Notes: generated by a model from the letters alone, not told the origin. A stretch of DNA of 63,125 nucleotides from Anoxybacillus pushchinoensis (GCF_900111795.1 NZ_FOJQ01000010.1:1-63125); one strand, 5' to 3'; positions 34,969-44,127 are shown, counted from the stretch's first letter. Numbers and translations: made by a program.

Positions 34969-35387
34969 TTTCGATCCCATTTTACAGTAAACAAAACGGT
35001 TTTTGTGCGTCGCTTTTGTTGTTCGAATGCTTCTGTCACATATCCTTTTTGTTGTTCAAACTGTTGAGCAAGAAAGCCAGCCTCGAGTTGAAACGTGCAT
35101 TCTCCACTATAGTCGAAACGCATGGCGACAAGCGACCCATCTAATTGAAACTCACAGCTATCCTTTTTCTCCTCAAGCAGCGATAGGTTTCCCCAACCGG
35201 CATGTTCAAAAAAGGCGATGACGTCATCCATTGTAGCTAGCGGATACTTCCTTGCTAAATCTTTTCCAGCCCAATACAAAATAAACGGAGTCTCTTTTCC
35301 GAACAAATTTGGTAGTAGTTCCTGCCGAAATAAAAAGTCGCTAAAAGCAGAAATGCTCGTTTGTTTCCATTGTTCATATCCGCTCAC
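34956..35387 (-). CDS. yslB: YslB-family protein (DUF2507)
   Basis: Cytoplasmic protein of about 143 residues, related to the V4R/TRAPP-like fold seen in DUF2507 proteins; role unknown. Family features are the N-terminal LPNLFGKETPFILYWAGKDLAR segment, FFEHAGWGNL and a C-terminal FLAQQFEQQKGYVTEA. I chose GTG 35387, with GGAG 7 nt upstream; the ATG at 35393 is only 2 nt from that site. It is encoded opposite uvrC and divergent from sdhCAB, the usual neighbour in Bacillus. Confidence 0.87.
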   Translation of the reverse strand: MSGYEQWKQTSISAFSDFLFRQELLPNLFGKETPFILYWAGKDLARKYPLATMDDVIAFFEHAGWGNLSLLEEKKDSCEFQLDGSLVAMRFDYSGECTFQLEAGFLAQQFEQQKGYVTEAFEQQKRRTKTVLFTVKWDRKDKS

Positions 35388-35526
35388 GATCATTCTCCTC
35401 TCTATTTTTCATTATATCGAATGATGACGTGAAAAACAGTATTGACTTTTTTTTCATTTCGAATTTCACTAGAATTATAGTTGTTTTAAAATTTGAAATG
35501 ATTGAATATTTTGTGAACACCTTTTC

Positions 35527-35555
35527 TTGACGCTCCTACATTGTGGGAGTACAAT
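35527..35555 (+). promoter_or_regulatory. Sigma-A promoter of sdhCAB with a dyad in the spacer
   Basis: TTGACG (35527-35532) and TACAAT (35550-35555) are exactly 17 bp apart. The spacer itself is an inverted repeat, CTCCTACA and TGTGGGAG with one mismatch, so it could hold an operator. Confidence 0.82.
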
Positions 35556-35561
35556 GAATGT

Positions 35562-35611
35562 GACAATAATCAATGGAAATGGAAGTGTTTACACCTCTAT
35601 TGATCATTGTC
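35562..35611 (+). promoter_or_regulatory. 5'-leader hairpin of the sdhCAB mRNA, with a cre-like loop
   Basis: GACAATAATCAAT (35562-35574) pairs with ATTGATCATTGTC (35599-35611) at 12 of 13 positions. The predicted transcription start is about 35562, so the stem would be the extreme 5' end of the mRNA. The loop contains TGGAAGTGTTTACA (35580-35593), two mismatches from a cre consensus. Confidence 0.6.
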
Positions 35612-35671
35612 TAGTAAATGCGGATGGGAGCGCGTAGAAACGAAAGATGATCATTTTAAGGGGGGTTATGT

Positions 35672-36280
35672 ATGGCACAAAATCGAGAGTTTTTTTACCG
35701 TCGACTTCATTCGTTGCTTGGAGTCATTCCAGTCGGGCTATTTTTAACGCAGCATTTAGTAGTTAACCATTTTGCAACAAGAGGAGCAGAAGCGTTCAAC
35801 AAAGCGGCAGCATTTATGGAGCAATTACCGTTTCGTTATTTTTTGGAGATTTTCATTATTTTTCTTCCGTTATTGTTCCATGCCATCTACGGGCTGTACA
35901 TCGCATTTACAGCACAAAACAATGTAAGTCGCTACGGATATTTCCGTAACTGGATGTTTATGTTGCAACGCTTAACGGGGATTATTACGCTTATTTTCGT
36001 TGTCTGGCATGTATGGGAAACGCGCGTCCAAGCTGCATTTGGTGCAGAAGTAAACTATGACATGATGGCAAACATCGTTGCCAACCCGTTTATGCTTGCG
36101 TTTTATATCGTTGGAATTGTTTCTGCAGTATTTCACTTTGCGAACGGGCTATGGTCGTTTTTCGTTAGCTGGGGCATTACAGTGACTCCTCGTTCACAGC
36201 AAATCTCTACATACGTGACAATGGGGATTTTTGTCGCGCTTTCGATCGTCGGTATACGAGCGATTTTAGCATTCGTTTAA
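35672..36280 (+). CDS. sdhC: Succinate dehydrogenase cytochrome b558 subunit
   Basis: Membrane anchor that carries two hemes b and passes electrons from succinate to menaquinone. The 202-residue protein has five TM helices and conserved His residues, for example in FLTQHLVVNHFA, LLFHAIYG and VWHVWETRVQAAFG. GGGGGG precedes the ATG. It is the first gene of sdhCAB, behind a good sigma-A promoter and a long leader with a 5' hairpin. Confidence 0.96.
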   Translation: MAQNREFFYRRLHSLLGVIPVGLFLTQHLVVNHFATRGAEAFNKAAAFMEQLPFRYFLEIFIIFLPLLFHAIYGLYIAFTAQNNVSRYGYFRNWMFMLQRLTGIITLIFVVWHVWETRVQAAFGAEVNYDMMANIVANPFMLAFYIVGIVSAVFHFANGLWSFFVSWGITVTPRSQQISTYVTMGIFVALSIVGIRAILAFV

Positions 36281-36307
36281 TCCACAACATTGGAGGAGTG
36301 AGGAGAC

Positions 36308-38068
36308 ATGAGTAAAGGAAAAATTATTGTTGTTGGTGGAGGTCTTGCCGGCTTAATGGCAACGATTAAAATTGCCGAAGCAGGCGTGAAAGTAGATTTG
36401 TTTTCATTAGTTCCCGTTAAACGATCTCACTCTGTTTGTGCGCAAGGTGGCATTAACGGTGCGGTCAACACAAAAGGGGAAGGCGACTCGCCGTGGGAAC
36501 ATTTTGACGATACGGTGTATGGGGGAGACTTTTTAGCTGATCAGCCTCCGGTGAAAGCGATGTGTGAAGCTGCACCGGGCATTATCCATTTGCTTGATCG
36601 CATGGGTGTTATGTTCAACCGCACGCCAGAAGGATTGCTTGATTTCCGTCGCTTCGGCGGAACGCAACATCACCGAACAGCGTATGCAGGGGCGACGACA
36701 GGACAGCAGCTTCTTTATGCGCTCGATGAGCAAGTGCGTCGTCATGAAGTCGCTGGGCTTGTGACAAAATATGAGGGTTGGGAGTTTTTAGGCGCAGTTT
36801 TAGATGATGAACAAGTTTGTCGCGGTATCGTTGCGCAAAACTTGACGACGATGGAGATTAAAGCGTTCCCTGCCGATGCAGTCATTATGGCAACAGGTGG
36901 TCCGGGGATCATTTTTGGGAAGTCCACAAACTCGATCATTAATACAGGATCAGCCGCTTCTATCGTTTATCAACAAGGTGCGTATTATGCAAACGGGGAA
37001 TTTATTCAAATTCACCCGACAGCGATTCCGGGCGATGATAAGCTTCGCTTAATGAGTGAATCGGCACGTGGAGAAGGCGGACGAGTTTGGACGTATAAAG
37101 ACGGAAAACCTTGGTATTTCTTAGAAGAAAAATATCCGGCTTACGGAAATCTCGTACCGCGCGATATTGCAACGCGTGAAATTTTCCATGTGTGCGTCGA
37201 CTTAAAGCTCGGTATTAATGGCGAAAACATGGTTTATTTAGACTTGTCGCACAAAGATCCGAAAGAACTCGATATTAAGTTAGGCGGCATTATTGAAATT
37301 TATGAAAAGTTTATGGGTGAAGATCCAAGAAAAGTTCCAATGAAAATTTTCCCTGCCGTCCACTATTCGATGGGTGGATTATGGGTTGACTATGATCAAA
37401 TGACGAATATTAAAGGACTATTTGCCGCGGGGGAATGCGACTTCTCCATGCACGGAGCAAACCGTCTAGGTGCCAACTCGTTGCTCTCCGCTATTTATGG
37501 CGGTATGGTCGCAGGGCCAAAAGCGGTTGAATATATGAAGGGGCTTGAAAAGTCAGCGGATGCGATGCCTTCTTCTTTATACGATCGCTACTTAAAACAA
37601 GAAGAAGAAAAATGGGCTCAAATTATGGCGATGGATGGAACAGAAAACGCCTACGTCTTGCATAAAGAACTTGGCGAATGGATGACAGATAACGTAACGG
37701 TCGTTCGTTACAACGACAAGCTATTAAAAACAGATGAGAAAATTCAAGAGCTGCTTGAGCGGTATAAAAACATTAACATTAACGACACAGCCAAATGGAG
37801 CAACCAAGGGGCGTCATTTACGCGCCAGCTTTATAACATGTTGCAGTTAGCTCGCGTCATTACGCTTGGAGCGTACAACCGCAACGAAAGCCGCGGGGCG
37901 CACTATAAGCCGGAGTTTCCTGAGCGGAATGACGAAGAATGGTTAAAAACAACAATGGCAAGTTTCACGCCGGATGGTCCATCGTTCCATTATCGCGATG
38001 TGGATACGTCACTCATTAAACCACGCAAGCGCGATTATACGAAAAAGAAAGGGGAAGTGAAATCATGA
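36308..38068 (+). CDS. sdhA: Succinate dehydrogenase flavoprotein subunit
   Basis: Oxidises succinate to fumarate in the TCA cycle; FAD is covalently bound. Visible are the dinucleotide motif VVGGGLAGLMA, the FAD-linking His in RSHSVCAQGGINGAV, the substrate loop FGGTQHHRTAYAGATTGQQ and HGANRLGANSLLSAIYGG. The 586-residue length is typical of Bacillus SdhA. It lies 27 nt after sdhC, and its stop overlaps the sdhB start (ATGA). Confidence 0.98.
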   Translation: MSKGKIIVVGGGLAGLMATIKIAEAGVKVDLFSLVPVKRSHSVCAQGGINGAVNTKGEGDSPWEHFDDTVYGGDFLADQPPVKAMCEAAPGIIHLLDRMGVMFNRTPEGLLDFRRFGGTQHHRTAYAGATTGQQLLYALDEQVRRHEVAGLVTKYEGWEFLGAVLDDEQVCRGIVAQNLTTMEIKAFPADAVIMATGGPGIIFGKSTNSIINTGSAASIVYQQGAYYANGEFIQIHPTAIPGDDKLRLMSESARGEGGRVWTYKDGKPWYFLEEKYPAYGNLVPRDIATREIFHVCVDLKLGINGENMVYLDLSHKDPKELDIKLGGIIEIYEKFMGEDPRKVPMKIFPAVHYSMGGLWVDYDQMTNIKGLFAAGECDFSMHGANRLGANSLLSAIYGGMVAGPKAVEYMKGLEKSADAMPSSLYDRYLKQEEEKWAQIMAMDGTENAYVLHKELGEWMTDNVTVVRYNDKLLKTDEKIQELLERYKNININDTAKWSNQGASFTRQLYNMLQLARVITLGAYNRNESRGAHYKPEFPERNDEEWLKTTMASFTPDGPSFHYRDVDTSLIKPRKRDYTKKKGEVKS

Positions 38069-38826
38069 GCGAAAATAAAACGATTCGGATCATTGTCACA
38101 AGACAAGACCGTCCGGATACCGCCCCTTATGACGAAGAATTTGTTATTCCGTATCGTCCGAATATGAACATCATTTCGGCGCTCATGGAAATTCGCCGTA
38201 ATCCGGTCAATGCAAAAGGTGAAAAAACGACACCTGTTGCTTGGGAAATGAACTGTTTAGAAGAGGTTTGCGGTGCGTGTTCGATGGTTATTAACGGGAA
38301 GCCGCGACAGTCGTGTACAGCGCTTATTGATCAGCTTGAGCAGCCGATTCGCTTAGAACCGATGCGCACGTTTCCAGTCATTCGCGACTTGCAAGTGGAT
38401 CGCAGCCGCATGTTTGATTCGTTGAAAAAAGTGAAAGCGTGGATTCCGATTGACGGAACGTACGATTTAGGCCCAGGGCCGCGCATGCCAGAGCGTAAAC
38501 GCCAGTGGGCATACGAATTGTCCAAATGTATGACGTGCGGAGTATGTTTAGAAGCTTGTCCAAACGTCAACAGCAAATCAAATTTTATCGGTCCAGCACC
38601 GCTTTCGCAAGTGCGCTTATTTAACGCACATCCGACAGGAGCGATGCATAAAGCGGAGCGTCTTGAAGCGATTATGGGTGATGGTGGACTAGCGAATTGC
38701 GGAAATTCACAAAACTGTGTGCAATCTTGTCCGAAAGGTATTCCGCTTACAACATCTATTGCGGCATTAAACCGGGCGGCAACGATTCAAATGTTCCGCA
38801 ATTTCTTTGGCAGCGATGAAGTGTAA
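38065..38826 (+). CDS. sdhB: Succinate dehydrogenase iron-sulfur subunit
   Basis: Carries the [2Fe-2S], [4Fe-4S] and [3Fe-4S] centres that link SdhA to the cytochrome b subunit. The plant-type ferredoxin Cys set is seen in CLEEVCGACSMVINGKPRQS plus C. The bacterial ferredoxin Cys sets are seen in CMTCGVCLEACP and CGNSQNCVQSCPKG. Length 253. It is coupled to sdhA by a 4-bp overlap and ends the operon at a terminator. Confidence 0.98.
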   Translation: MSENKTIRIIVTRQDRPDTAPYDEEFVIPYRPNMNIISALMEIRRNPVNAKGEKTTPVAWEMNCLEEVCGACSMVINGKPRQSCTALIDQLEQPIRLEPMRTFPVIRDLQVDRSRMFDSLKKVKAWIPIDGTYDLGPGPRMPERKRQWAYELSKCMTCGVCLEACPNVNSKSNFIGPAPLSQVRLFNAHPTGAMHKAERLEAIMGDGGLANCGNSQNCVQSCPKGIPLTTSIAALNRAATIQMFRNFFGSDEV

Positions 38827-38828
38827 AT

Positions 38829-38862
38829 ACAAGGTCGGCTCTTACAGAGTCGGCCTTATGTT
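38829..38862 (+). terminator. Terminator of sdhCAB
   Basis: AAGGTCGGCTCT pairs with AGAGTCGGCCTT (two G-T pairs), followed by a weak T-rich tail. Confidence 0.65.
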
Positions 38863-38901
38863 TCATAAGCTCGATCGCTTTTATAGAGGGGGAGAGGAAA
38901 A

Positions 38902-39351
38902 TTGAAAATATCTTATATTGATAACATAAACGAGTGGGAACAACGTTTTTCTTTTTTTCATCCGGTGCGTGTCCGTTTTTCAGAAACGGATATGTTTGGT
39001 CATTTGAACAATACGATCCCTTTTGTATATTTTGAAGAAGCGCGCATCGCGTTTTTTGAGCATCTCGGTTTTATGGGGGACTGGGTTGGAAAAGAACAAG
39101 ATGCTATTCCAGTCGTCGCCAACTTACAATGTGATTTTTTACAACAAGTATACTTTGGTGAGCAGCTAAAAATTGGGGTGAAGGTTGCTCATATTGGGAA
39201 TTCTTCTGTTGATTTACATTATGTTGGAAAAAAACAAAATGGAGCAATCGCATTTACAGGTCGTGGGACGATGGTTCAAATGTCGAAAACGACAGGTAAA
39301 GGGGTGCCTTGGGACGAAAGTGCCCGTGCGCGATTAATAGAAAACATGTAA
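38902..39351 (+). CDS. ysmA: 4HBT-family acyl-CoA thioesterase YsmA
   Basis: Hotdog-fold thioesterase of 149 residues; likely hydrolyses an acyl-CoA or similar thioester, substrate unknown. The catalytic Asp signature is [29 protein letters not shown], read here in two parts around the Asp in ETDMFGH. Start TTG 38902 has GGGGGAGAGG upstream. It lies between sdhB and gerE, as in B. subtilis. Confidence 0.88.
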   Translation: MKISYIDNINEWEQRFSFFHPVRVRFSETDMFGHLNNTIPFVYFEEARIAFFEHLGFMGDWVGKEQDAIPVVANLQCDFLQQVYFGEQLKIGVKVAHIGNSSVDLHYVGKKQNGAIAFTGRGTMVQMSKTTGKGVPWDESARARLIENM

Positions 39352-39378
39352 CCGTTCAACCCTTTCTTGCATACGATA
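39347..39378 (+). promoter_or_regulatory. Sigma-K-type promoter of gerE
   Basis: CATACGATA (39370-39378) fits the sigma-K -10 consensus CATANNNTA, and an AC dinucleotide (in AACC, about 39351) lies 17 bp upstream as the -35 core. In B. subtilis gerE is transcribed by sigma-K, which supports the reading. Confidence 0.6.
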
Positions 39379-39437
39379 TGTTGACTAAATATATACCCAT
39401 CCGTTTAGGTCTGGTAAAAGCAAGGAGGGTTATCCAA

Positions 39438-39647
39438 TTGAATCAGAAGCCGCTGCTCACAAAAAGGGAACGGGAAGTATTTGAATTGTTACTGCAAGAC
39501 AAAACAACGAAAGAAATTGCTAGTGAACTATTCATTAGCGAAAAAACAGTTCGCAACCACATTTCGAATGCGATGCAAAAGCTTGGGGTAAAGGGGCGCT
39601 CGCAAGCTGTTGTCGAATTGCTTCGAATGGGGGAGCTTGAACTATAA
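39438..39647 (+). CDS. gerE: Late sporulation regulator GerE
   Basis: Stand-alone LuxR-type DNA-binding protein that controls late mother-cell genes, including coat proteins. The 69 residues are essentially all helix-turn-helix: [20 protein letters not shown], then [23 protein letters not shown] 39438 follows AAGGAGGG by 9 nt. The frame is open upstream into ysmA, but that portion is not GerE. It begins four or five residues shorter than B. subtilis GerE and is followed by a terminator. Confidence 0.96.
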   Translation: MNQKPLLTKREREVFELLLQDKTTKEIASELFISEKTVRNHISNAMQKLGVKGRSQAVVELLRMGELEL

Positions 39648-39650
39648 CGA

Positions 39651-39691
39651 GAACCGGCTTGCCTTGTCGTCTCAGGCAGCCGGTTTTCTAT
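39651..39691 (+). terminator. Terminator of gerE
   Basis: GAACCGGCTTGCCT pairs with AGGCAGCCGGTTTTC (one mismatch), then CTATT. Confidence 0.82.
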
Positions 39692-39703
39692 TGCTTTGAT
39701 GTG

Positions 39704-39712
39704 TGCTATAAT
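39704..39712 (+). promoter_or_regulatory. Extended -10 promoter of racE
   Basis: TGCTATAAT (TATAAT at 39707-39712), 45 bp before racE. No good -35 hexamer is visible. Confidence 0.6.
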
Positions 39713-39756
39713 GAAAAATGTTTTGTCATACATCAACAAAGAATGAGGCGAATACA

Positions 39757-40554
39757 TTGGAAAGACCAATTGGAGTGATTGATTCGGGTGTTGGTGGATT
39801 AACGGTTGCGCGTGAAATCATGCGCCAGCTACCAAAAGAACAAATTGTATATTTAGGAGATACGGCACGTTGTCCGTACGGTCCGAGACCACGCGAAGAA
39901 ATTCGACAGTTTACGTGGGAAATGACCAATTATTTGCTCCGCTACGACATCAAAATGCTTGTGATCGCCTGTAATACAGCAACGGCGGTTGTGCTTGAGG
40001 AAATTCGGGATGCGCTTCATATTCCTGTCATTGGCGTCGTCCATCCCGGCGCTCGCACCGCGTTAAAAATGACGAAAAATTATCATATCGGCGTCATTGG
40101 TACGATCGGGACAGTACAGAGCGGAGCATACGAACATGCATTAAAGTCAATTAATAGCGATGTAAACGTGGAGAGTTTAGCGTGCCCGAAATTCGTCCCC
40201 TTGGTTGAAAGTGGACAGTTTGAAGGGGAGGAAGCGAAGCAAATTGTTGCTCAATCGCTTGAGCCATTAAAAAATCGGCCAATTGATACACTTATTTTAG
40301 GGTGCACACATTATCCTTTACTCAGCCCACTTATTCAACAATATATGGGGGATGACGTGAAGCTCATTTGTTCTGGCGATGAAACGGCGCGGGAAGTGAG
40401 CACGATTTTGCATCATAGCGGTTTGTTGTACACTGGAAATAAACGTCGAAAGCATATATTTTTAACAACCGGACCAAAAGAAATGTTTCAACACATTGCA
40501 TCGAAATGGTTTGGTCATCCGATTGAACATGTCGAAACGATCCAATTATCGTAA
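39757..40554 (+). CDS. racE: Glutamate racemase
   Basis: Makes D-glutamate for peptidoglycan. The 265-residue enzyme has both catalytic Cys residues: C72 in [12 protein letters not shown] and C183 in [26 protein letters not shown] lies at the N-terminus. I chose TTG 39757, with GAGGCG upstream. In B. subtilis a marR gene (ysmB) separates racE from gerM; here gerM follows directly after a terminator. Confidence 0.96.
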   Translation: MERPIGVIDSGVGGLTVAREIMRQLPKEQIVYLGDTARCPYGPRPREEIRQFTWEMTNYLLRYDIKMLVIACNTATAVVLEEIRDALHIPVIGVVHPGARTALKMTKNYHIGVIGTIGTVQSGAYEHALKSINSDVNVESLACPKFVPLVESGQFEGEEAKQIVAQSLEPLKNRPIDTLILGCTHYPLLSPLIQQYMGDDVKLICSGDETAREVSTILHHSGLLYTGNKRRKHIFLTTGPKEMFQHIASKWFGHPIEHVETIQLS

Positions 40555-40556
40555 AA

Positions 40557-40586
40557 TCCTTCGCATATAGCGAAGGGCTTTTTTGT
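40557..40586 (+). terminator. Terminator of racE
   Basis: CCTTCGC pairs with GCGAAGG around ATATA, followed by GCTTTTTTG. Confidence 0.9.
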
Positions 40587-40645
40587 TCTATTTTTTTGAA
40601 CGGCTCGTATACATAGTAGTACAAACCGTGTGAGGAGGGGAGTCC

Positions 40646-41692
40646 ATGCGCCGTGCGTGGGTCATTGTAACAATGTTTATCTTTATGTTATCAGGATGTG
40701 GGCTATTTGGAGGTGAAAAAGCAACAAAGGAAATTGATCCACCAAAAGATGTAACATACGTAGAAGATGAGAAGGAGCTGCAAGAGCAAGAAACGGCAGA
40801 AAAAGAAAAAGCGACAGAGACGGTACAACGCGAATTATATTTGATTGATAAAAACGGTTTTGTCGTTCCGCAAACATTTGCGTTGCCAAAAACGAATGCT
40901 GCAGCTAAACAAGTGCTCGAATATTTAGTAGAAAACGGTCCGATTTCACAGTTGCTTCCGAACGGGTTTCGCGCAGTGTTACCGGCTGACACGCAAGTGT
41001 TAAGCGTCAATTTGAAACAAGATGGTACGCTCGTCGTTGATTTTTCAAAAGAATTTGCGAATTATCGTCCTGAAGATGAAAAGCGCATTTTACAAGCTAT
41101 TACGTGGACAGTAACACAATTTGATAATGTAAAACGTGTAAAAATTCGCATGAACGGCCATGATCAAAATGTTATGCCGGTCAACGGAACACCAATTAGC
41201 GACGAACTGAGCAGAGACGATGGAATTAACATTGAAACGAACGGTGTTGTTGATATTACAAATACGCATCCGATCATCGTCTACTTTTTAGCACAAGACG
41301 GCAAACAGACGTATTATGTGCCAGTTACACGCCGCGTACCAAATAGCGAGCAAGATGAGTTAGCGGCTGTTGTGAATGAGTTGATTAAAGGGCCAAGCTA
41401 CGGCTCAGGGCTGTTAAGTGATTTGCAAGCAGATGCGAAGTTGTTAGAAGCACCGAAATACGAAAATGGAAAAGTGACGTTAAACTTTAACGAAGCAATT
41501 TACGGTAGCGTGGAGAAAAATGTTGTGTCGACTCATGTGCTTAATTGTTTAGTTTTATCTTTAACAGAACAGCCAGGGGTAGAGAGCGTCGCGATTACAG
41601 TAAACGGAAAAGCAGAATTAGTTGATGAAAGTGGAAAACCGTTATCAGAACCGGTAACAAGACCGCAAAATGTGAACACAGGTAGTTTTTGA
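40646..41692 (+). CDS. gerM: Sporulation/germination lipoprotein GerM
   Basis: Lipoprotein needed for the engulfed forespore channel (it helps assemble the SpoIIIAG ring) and for germination. The 348-residue protein has a lipobox MLSGC with C18, an acidic linker (about 25-65) and two GerMN domains (about 70-190 and 210-330) that resemble each other. AGGAGGGG precedes ATG 40646. A sigma-E promoter would be expected; GTATACATA near 40610 is only a weak candidate. Confidence 0.95.
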   Translation: MRRAWVIVTMFIFMLSGCGLFGGEKATKEIDPPKDVTYVEDEKELQEQETAEKEKATETVQRELYLIDKNGFVVPQTFALPKTNAAAKQVLEYLVENGPISQLLPNGFRAVLPADTQVLSVNLKQDGTLVVDFSKEFANYRPEDEKRILQAITWTVTQFDNVKRVKIRMNGHDQNVMPVNGTPISDELSRDDGINIETNGVVDITNTHPIIVYFLAQDGKQTYYVPVTRRVPNSEQDELAAVVNELIKGPSYGSGLLSDLQADAKLLEAPKYENGKVTLNFNEAIYGSVEKNVVSTHVLNCLVLSLTEQPGVESVAITVNGKAELVDESGKPLSEPVTRPQNVNTGSF

Positions 41693-41706
41693 AACCAATT
41701 TTTTGC

Positions 41707-41712
41707 TATACT
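41707..41712 (+). promoter_or_regulatory. -10-like element after gerM, with TGC extension
   Basis: TTGCTATACT (TATACT at 41707-41712) could start an rph-ysnA-ysnB transcript. However, the hairpin at 41731-41759 lies between it and rph and would have to be bypassed. Confidence 0.4.
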
Positions 41713-41730
41713 ATATAAAGATTCATCGTC

Positions 41731-41759
41731 GAGAGGCAGTGTTCCTGCCTCTTATTTCG
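41731..41759 (+). terminator. Terminator after gerM
   Basis: AGAGGCAG pairs with CTGCCTCT around a short loop, then TATTTCG. The T tract is weak. Confidence 0.65.
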
Positions 41760-41785
41760 TGATCATATATTGAGGAGGATTTTGT

Positions 41786-42553
41786 GTGAGAGTAGATGGC
41801 AGAACAAATGACGAACTTCGTCCCGTACATATTGAACCGAACTATTTAAAACATCCGGAAGGGTCTGTGCTTATTTCGGTTGGTGATACGAAAGTCATTT
41901 GTGCAGCAAGCATTGAAGATAAAGTTCCGCCGTTTATGCGCGGAGGCGGGAAAGGGTGGATTACTGCGGAGTATGCGATGATTCCACGTGCGACAGAACA
42001 GCGAAACATTCGCGAAGCAAGTAAAGGAAAACTATCTGGAAGAACGATGGAAATTCAACGATTAATTGGTCGCGTGCTTCGCTCGGTTGTCGATTTGCAA
42101 AAATTAGGTGAAAAAACGATTTGGATTGATTGTGATGTCATTCAAGCGGATGGTGGAACGCGTACCGCTTCAATAACTGGTGCATTCGTTGCGATGGCGT
42201 TAGCGCTCGGAAAAATGGTCGAAAACAAAAAGTTGCCGATGCTCCCTATTACAGACTTTTTAGCTGCCACATCTGTAGGCATTGATGAAGAACATGGCAT
42301 TATTTTAGATTTAAACTACATAGAAGATTCGAAAGCGCATGTCGATATGAATATTGTCATGACTGGATCGGGTCGCTTTGTTGAAATTCAAGGAACAGGG
42401 GAAGAAGCAACATTTTCATATGAACAGTTGCTCGATTTACTAACTGTTGCTGAAAAGGGCATTTATGAACTTATCGCCTTGCAAAAAGAAGCGCTCGGCT
42501 CGCTCGCTGAACAAATTGTACAAAACCGTTCGGAAGGAGAAGAAACGAAGTGA
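41786..42553 (+). CDS. rph: Ribonuclease PH
   Basis: Phosphorolytic 3'-5' exoribonuclease that trims tRNA 3' ends. The 255-residue protein has [14 protein letters not shown] at the N-terminus, the phosphate-binding [20 protein letters not shown] segment and the [18 protein letters not shown] core. Start GTG 41786 follows GAGGAGG. It is coupled to ysnA by a GTGA overlap. It lies upstream of the tRNA-Arg gene, although no link is implied. Confidence 0.97.
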   Translation: MRVDGRTNDELRPVHIEPNYLKHPEGSVLISVGDTKVICAASIEDKVPPFMRGGGKGWITAEYAMIPRATEQRNIREASKGKLSGRTMEIQRLIGRVLRSVVDLQKLGEKTIWIDCDVIQADGGTRTASITGAFVAMALALGKMVENKKLPMLPITDFLAATSVGIDEEHGIILDLNYIEDSKAHVDMNIVMTGSGRFVEIQGTGEEATFSYEQLLDLLTVAEKGIYELIALQKEALGSLAEQIVQNRSEGEETK

Positions 42554-43161
42554 AACGAATGATTATCGCCACAAAAAACAAAGGGAAAATCGCTGAGTTT
42601 CAGCAACTGTTTGCCAAAAAGGGAGTCGAAATTCGTTCGCTTCTTGACTACGATGACGTGCCAGATGTTGAGGAAACAGGAAAGACGTTTGCAGAAAACG
42701 CTATATTGAAAGCGACGACAATAGCGAACATGTTTCATGAACCGGTCATTGCAGACGATTCTGGGTTAATCGTTGATGCGTTGCATGGCGAGCCGGGTGT
42801 ATACTCGGCACGCTATGCTGGCGCCGAAAAAAATGACGAGGCAAACATGGAAAAAGTGCTGACAAAGTTACAAGGTGTGCCTTTTGAACAACGAACAGCG
42901 CGCTTTCATTGTGCGCTCGCTGTTGCCAAACCAAACGGAGATGTGACGACAGTAGATGGCGTATGTGAAGGATATATAACAGAAGAACCGGTTGGTGAAA
43001 ACGGTTTTGGGTACGATCCGATTTTTTTTGTTCCTGAAAAACAACGGACAATGGCCCAATTGACGAAAGAAGAGAAAAATGAAATTAGCCATCGGGCAAA
43101 AGCGCTACAACATCTTTTGCATATATGGGACAAGCTGTTTGAAAAGGAGAATGAGTCGTGA
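42550..43161 (+). CDS. ysnA: XTP/dITP diphosphatase (RdgB/HAM1 family)
   Basis: Removes non-canonical purine nucleotides (ITP, XTP, dITP) from the pool. The 203-residue protein shows [46 protein letters not shown] (split by the catalytic Asp pair) and a C-terminal [14 protein letters not shown] 42550 overlaps the rph stop; the alternative ATG is at 42559. Its own stop overlaps the start of ysnB, so rph-ysnA-ysnB form one coupled unit. Confidence 0.96.
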   Translation: MKRMIIATKNKGKIAEFQQLFAKKGVEIRSLLDYDDVPDVEETGKTFAENAILKATTIANMFHEPVIADDSGLIVDALHGEPGVYSARYAGAEKNDEANMEKVLTKLQGVPFEQRTARFHCALAVAKPNGDVTTVDGVCEGYITEEPVGENGFGYDPIFFVPEKQRTMAQLTKEEKNEISHRAKALQHLLHIWDKLFEKENES

Positions 43162-43670
43162 ACGTATTAATTGTAAGCGATAGCCACGGATTAACCAAAG
43201 AATTACAGACGATCGTTTCACGTCACAAACAACATGTTGATGCAATCATTCACTGCGGTGATTCCGAGTTACCAAGCGACCATGAGGCGTTGCAAGGCAT
43301 GCTTGTTGTGCGAGGAAACTGCGATTACGAACGCCGTTTCCCAACCGATCTCGTGGAAGAACGAAACGGTGTTCGTTTTTTCATTACACATGGGCACTTG
43401 TATAACGTTAAAATGACGATGATGAATGCGTATTATAAAGCGAAAGAAGTCGGGGCACGCATCGTTTGCTTCGGCCATTCCCATATTGCAGGGTGTGAAC
43501 AAATCGATGACGTTCTTTTCATTAATCCAGGAAGCATTTTCTTACCGCGCATGCGTCGCGAAAAAACATACGCCATGCTGCATATCAACGACAACACGAC
43601 AACTGTATATTTTTACAATATAGACGGACAACTGCTGGATGACCTAACAACCACATATAAAATACAATAG
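43158..43670 (+). CDS. ysnB: YfcE/MJ0936-type metallophosphoesterase YsnB
   Basis: Calcineurin-like phosphodiesterase of 170 residues; the natural substrate is not known. The dinuclear metal motifs appear in order: VSDSHG, HCGDSE, VRGNCDYE, THGH and GHSHI. It is coupled to ysnA through a GTGA overlap. It is the last gene before the tRNA-Arg region. Confidence 0.93.
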   Translation: MNVLIVSDSHGLTKELQTIVSRHKQHVDAIIHCGDSELPSDHEALQGMLVVRGNCDYERRFPTDLVEERNGVRFFITHGHLYNVKMTMMNAYYKAKEVGARIVCFGHSHIAGCEQIDDVLFINPGSIFLPRMRREKTYAMLHINDNTTTVYFYNIDGQLLDDLTTTYKIQ

Positions 43671-43702
43671 GGGCAAGAAAATCCCACCGCCCCTATTGAC
43701 AT
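43667..43702 (+). terminator. Probable terminator of rph-ysnA-ysnB
   Basis: AATAGGGGC pairs with GCCCCTATT around a 14-nt loop; the T tract after it is poor. Confidence 0.5.
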
Positions 43703-43747
43703 TTTTCATAAACATCATTACAATAACAATTGTCCAAACCACGATAT

Positions 43748-43821
<74 letters not shown>

Positions 43822-43827
43822 TTAACG

Positions 43828-43862
43828 ATCCTCTTGCATAGGCAAGGGGATTTTCATTTTTA
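43828..43862 (+). terminator. Terminator of tRNA-Arg
   Basis: ATCCTCTTGC pairs with GCAAGGGGAT around ATAG, then TTTCATTTTT. The same hairpin recurs at 44025-44055. Confidence 0.88.
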
Positions 43863-43865
43863 TAT

Positions 43866-44018
43866 GTCATGGCTCAGCTGGATAGAGCATGTTTGAGCGT
43901 TCTTCATTGAATACACATCAGCGTACCGCACGAACCGCATCTTGAGTAAACGAAACGGAGTGCGGGACGACAAAGCCTTCTAAGCCGTCGGTCGGGAGTT
44001 CGAATCTCTCCTGGGACG
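43866..44018 (+). pseudogene. Broken second tRNA-Arg copy with an 85-bp insertion
   Basis: GGCTCAGCTGGATAGAGCA (43871-43889) copies the D arm of the intact tRNA-Arg, and the sequence from about 43975 to 44018 copies its anticodon loop, T arm and acceptor 3' strand. Between them lies an unrelated 85-bp stretch. The 5' acceptor strand has lost its pairing bases (GTCATGG in place of GTCCCAGTA). The anticodon stem is damaged (AAAGC against GCCGT). It cannot fold into a tRNA and is a tandem duplicate that decayed. Confidence 0.85.
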
Positions 44019-44024
44019 CTGACG

Positions 44025-44055
44025 ATCCTCTTGCATAGGCAAGGGGATTTTTTTG
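44025..44055 (+). terminator. Duplicated tRNA terminator
   Basis: The hairpin of the intact tRNA gene is repeated here (ATCCTCTTGC with GCAAGGGGAT), followed by TTTTTTTG. Confidence 0.85.
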
Positions 44056-44112
44056 TTTAGTCAAAAAATGTTCAAATTTTTTATTTTCACTCTTTTCCTT
44101 GATGTATCAATT

Positions 44113-44127
44113 ATGTAAGCGGATACA
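44113..44127. promoter_or_regulatory. cre site (CcpA binding) upstream of the ilv-leu promoter
   Basis: ATGTAAGCGGATACA matches the cre consensus WTGNAANCGNWNNCA at every defined position. Its centre is about 90 bp upstream of the predicted start, the activator-type position known for CcpA at B. subtilis ilvB. Positive carbon control of branched-chain synthesis is therefore likely. Confidence 0.8.

Noticed and set aside
35580-35593. A functional cre site in the sdh leader
   Set aside because: Two mismatches, including loss of the central CG, so it is noted only as cre-like.
43890-43974. Self-splicing intron in the second tRNA-Arg
   Set aside because: The insert is only 85 bp, is not at the usual anticodon-loop position, and the flanking exons cannot form acceptor or anticodon stems. 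Decay is the simpler reading.
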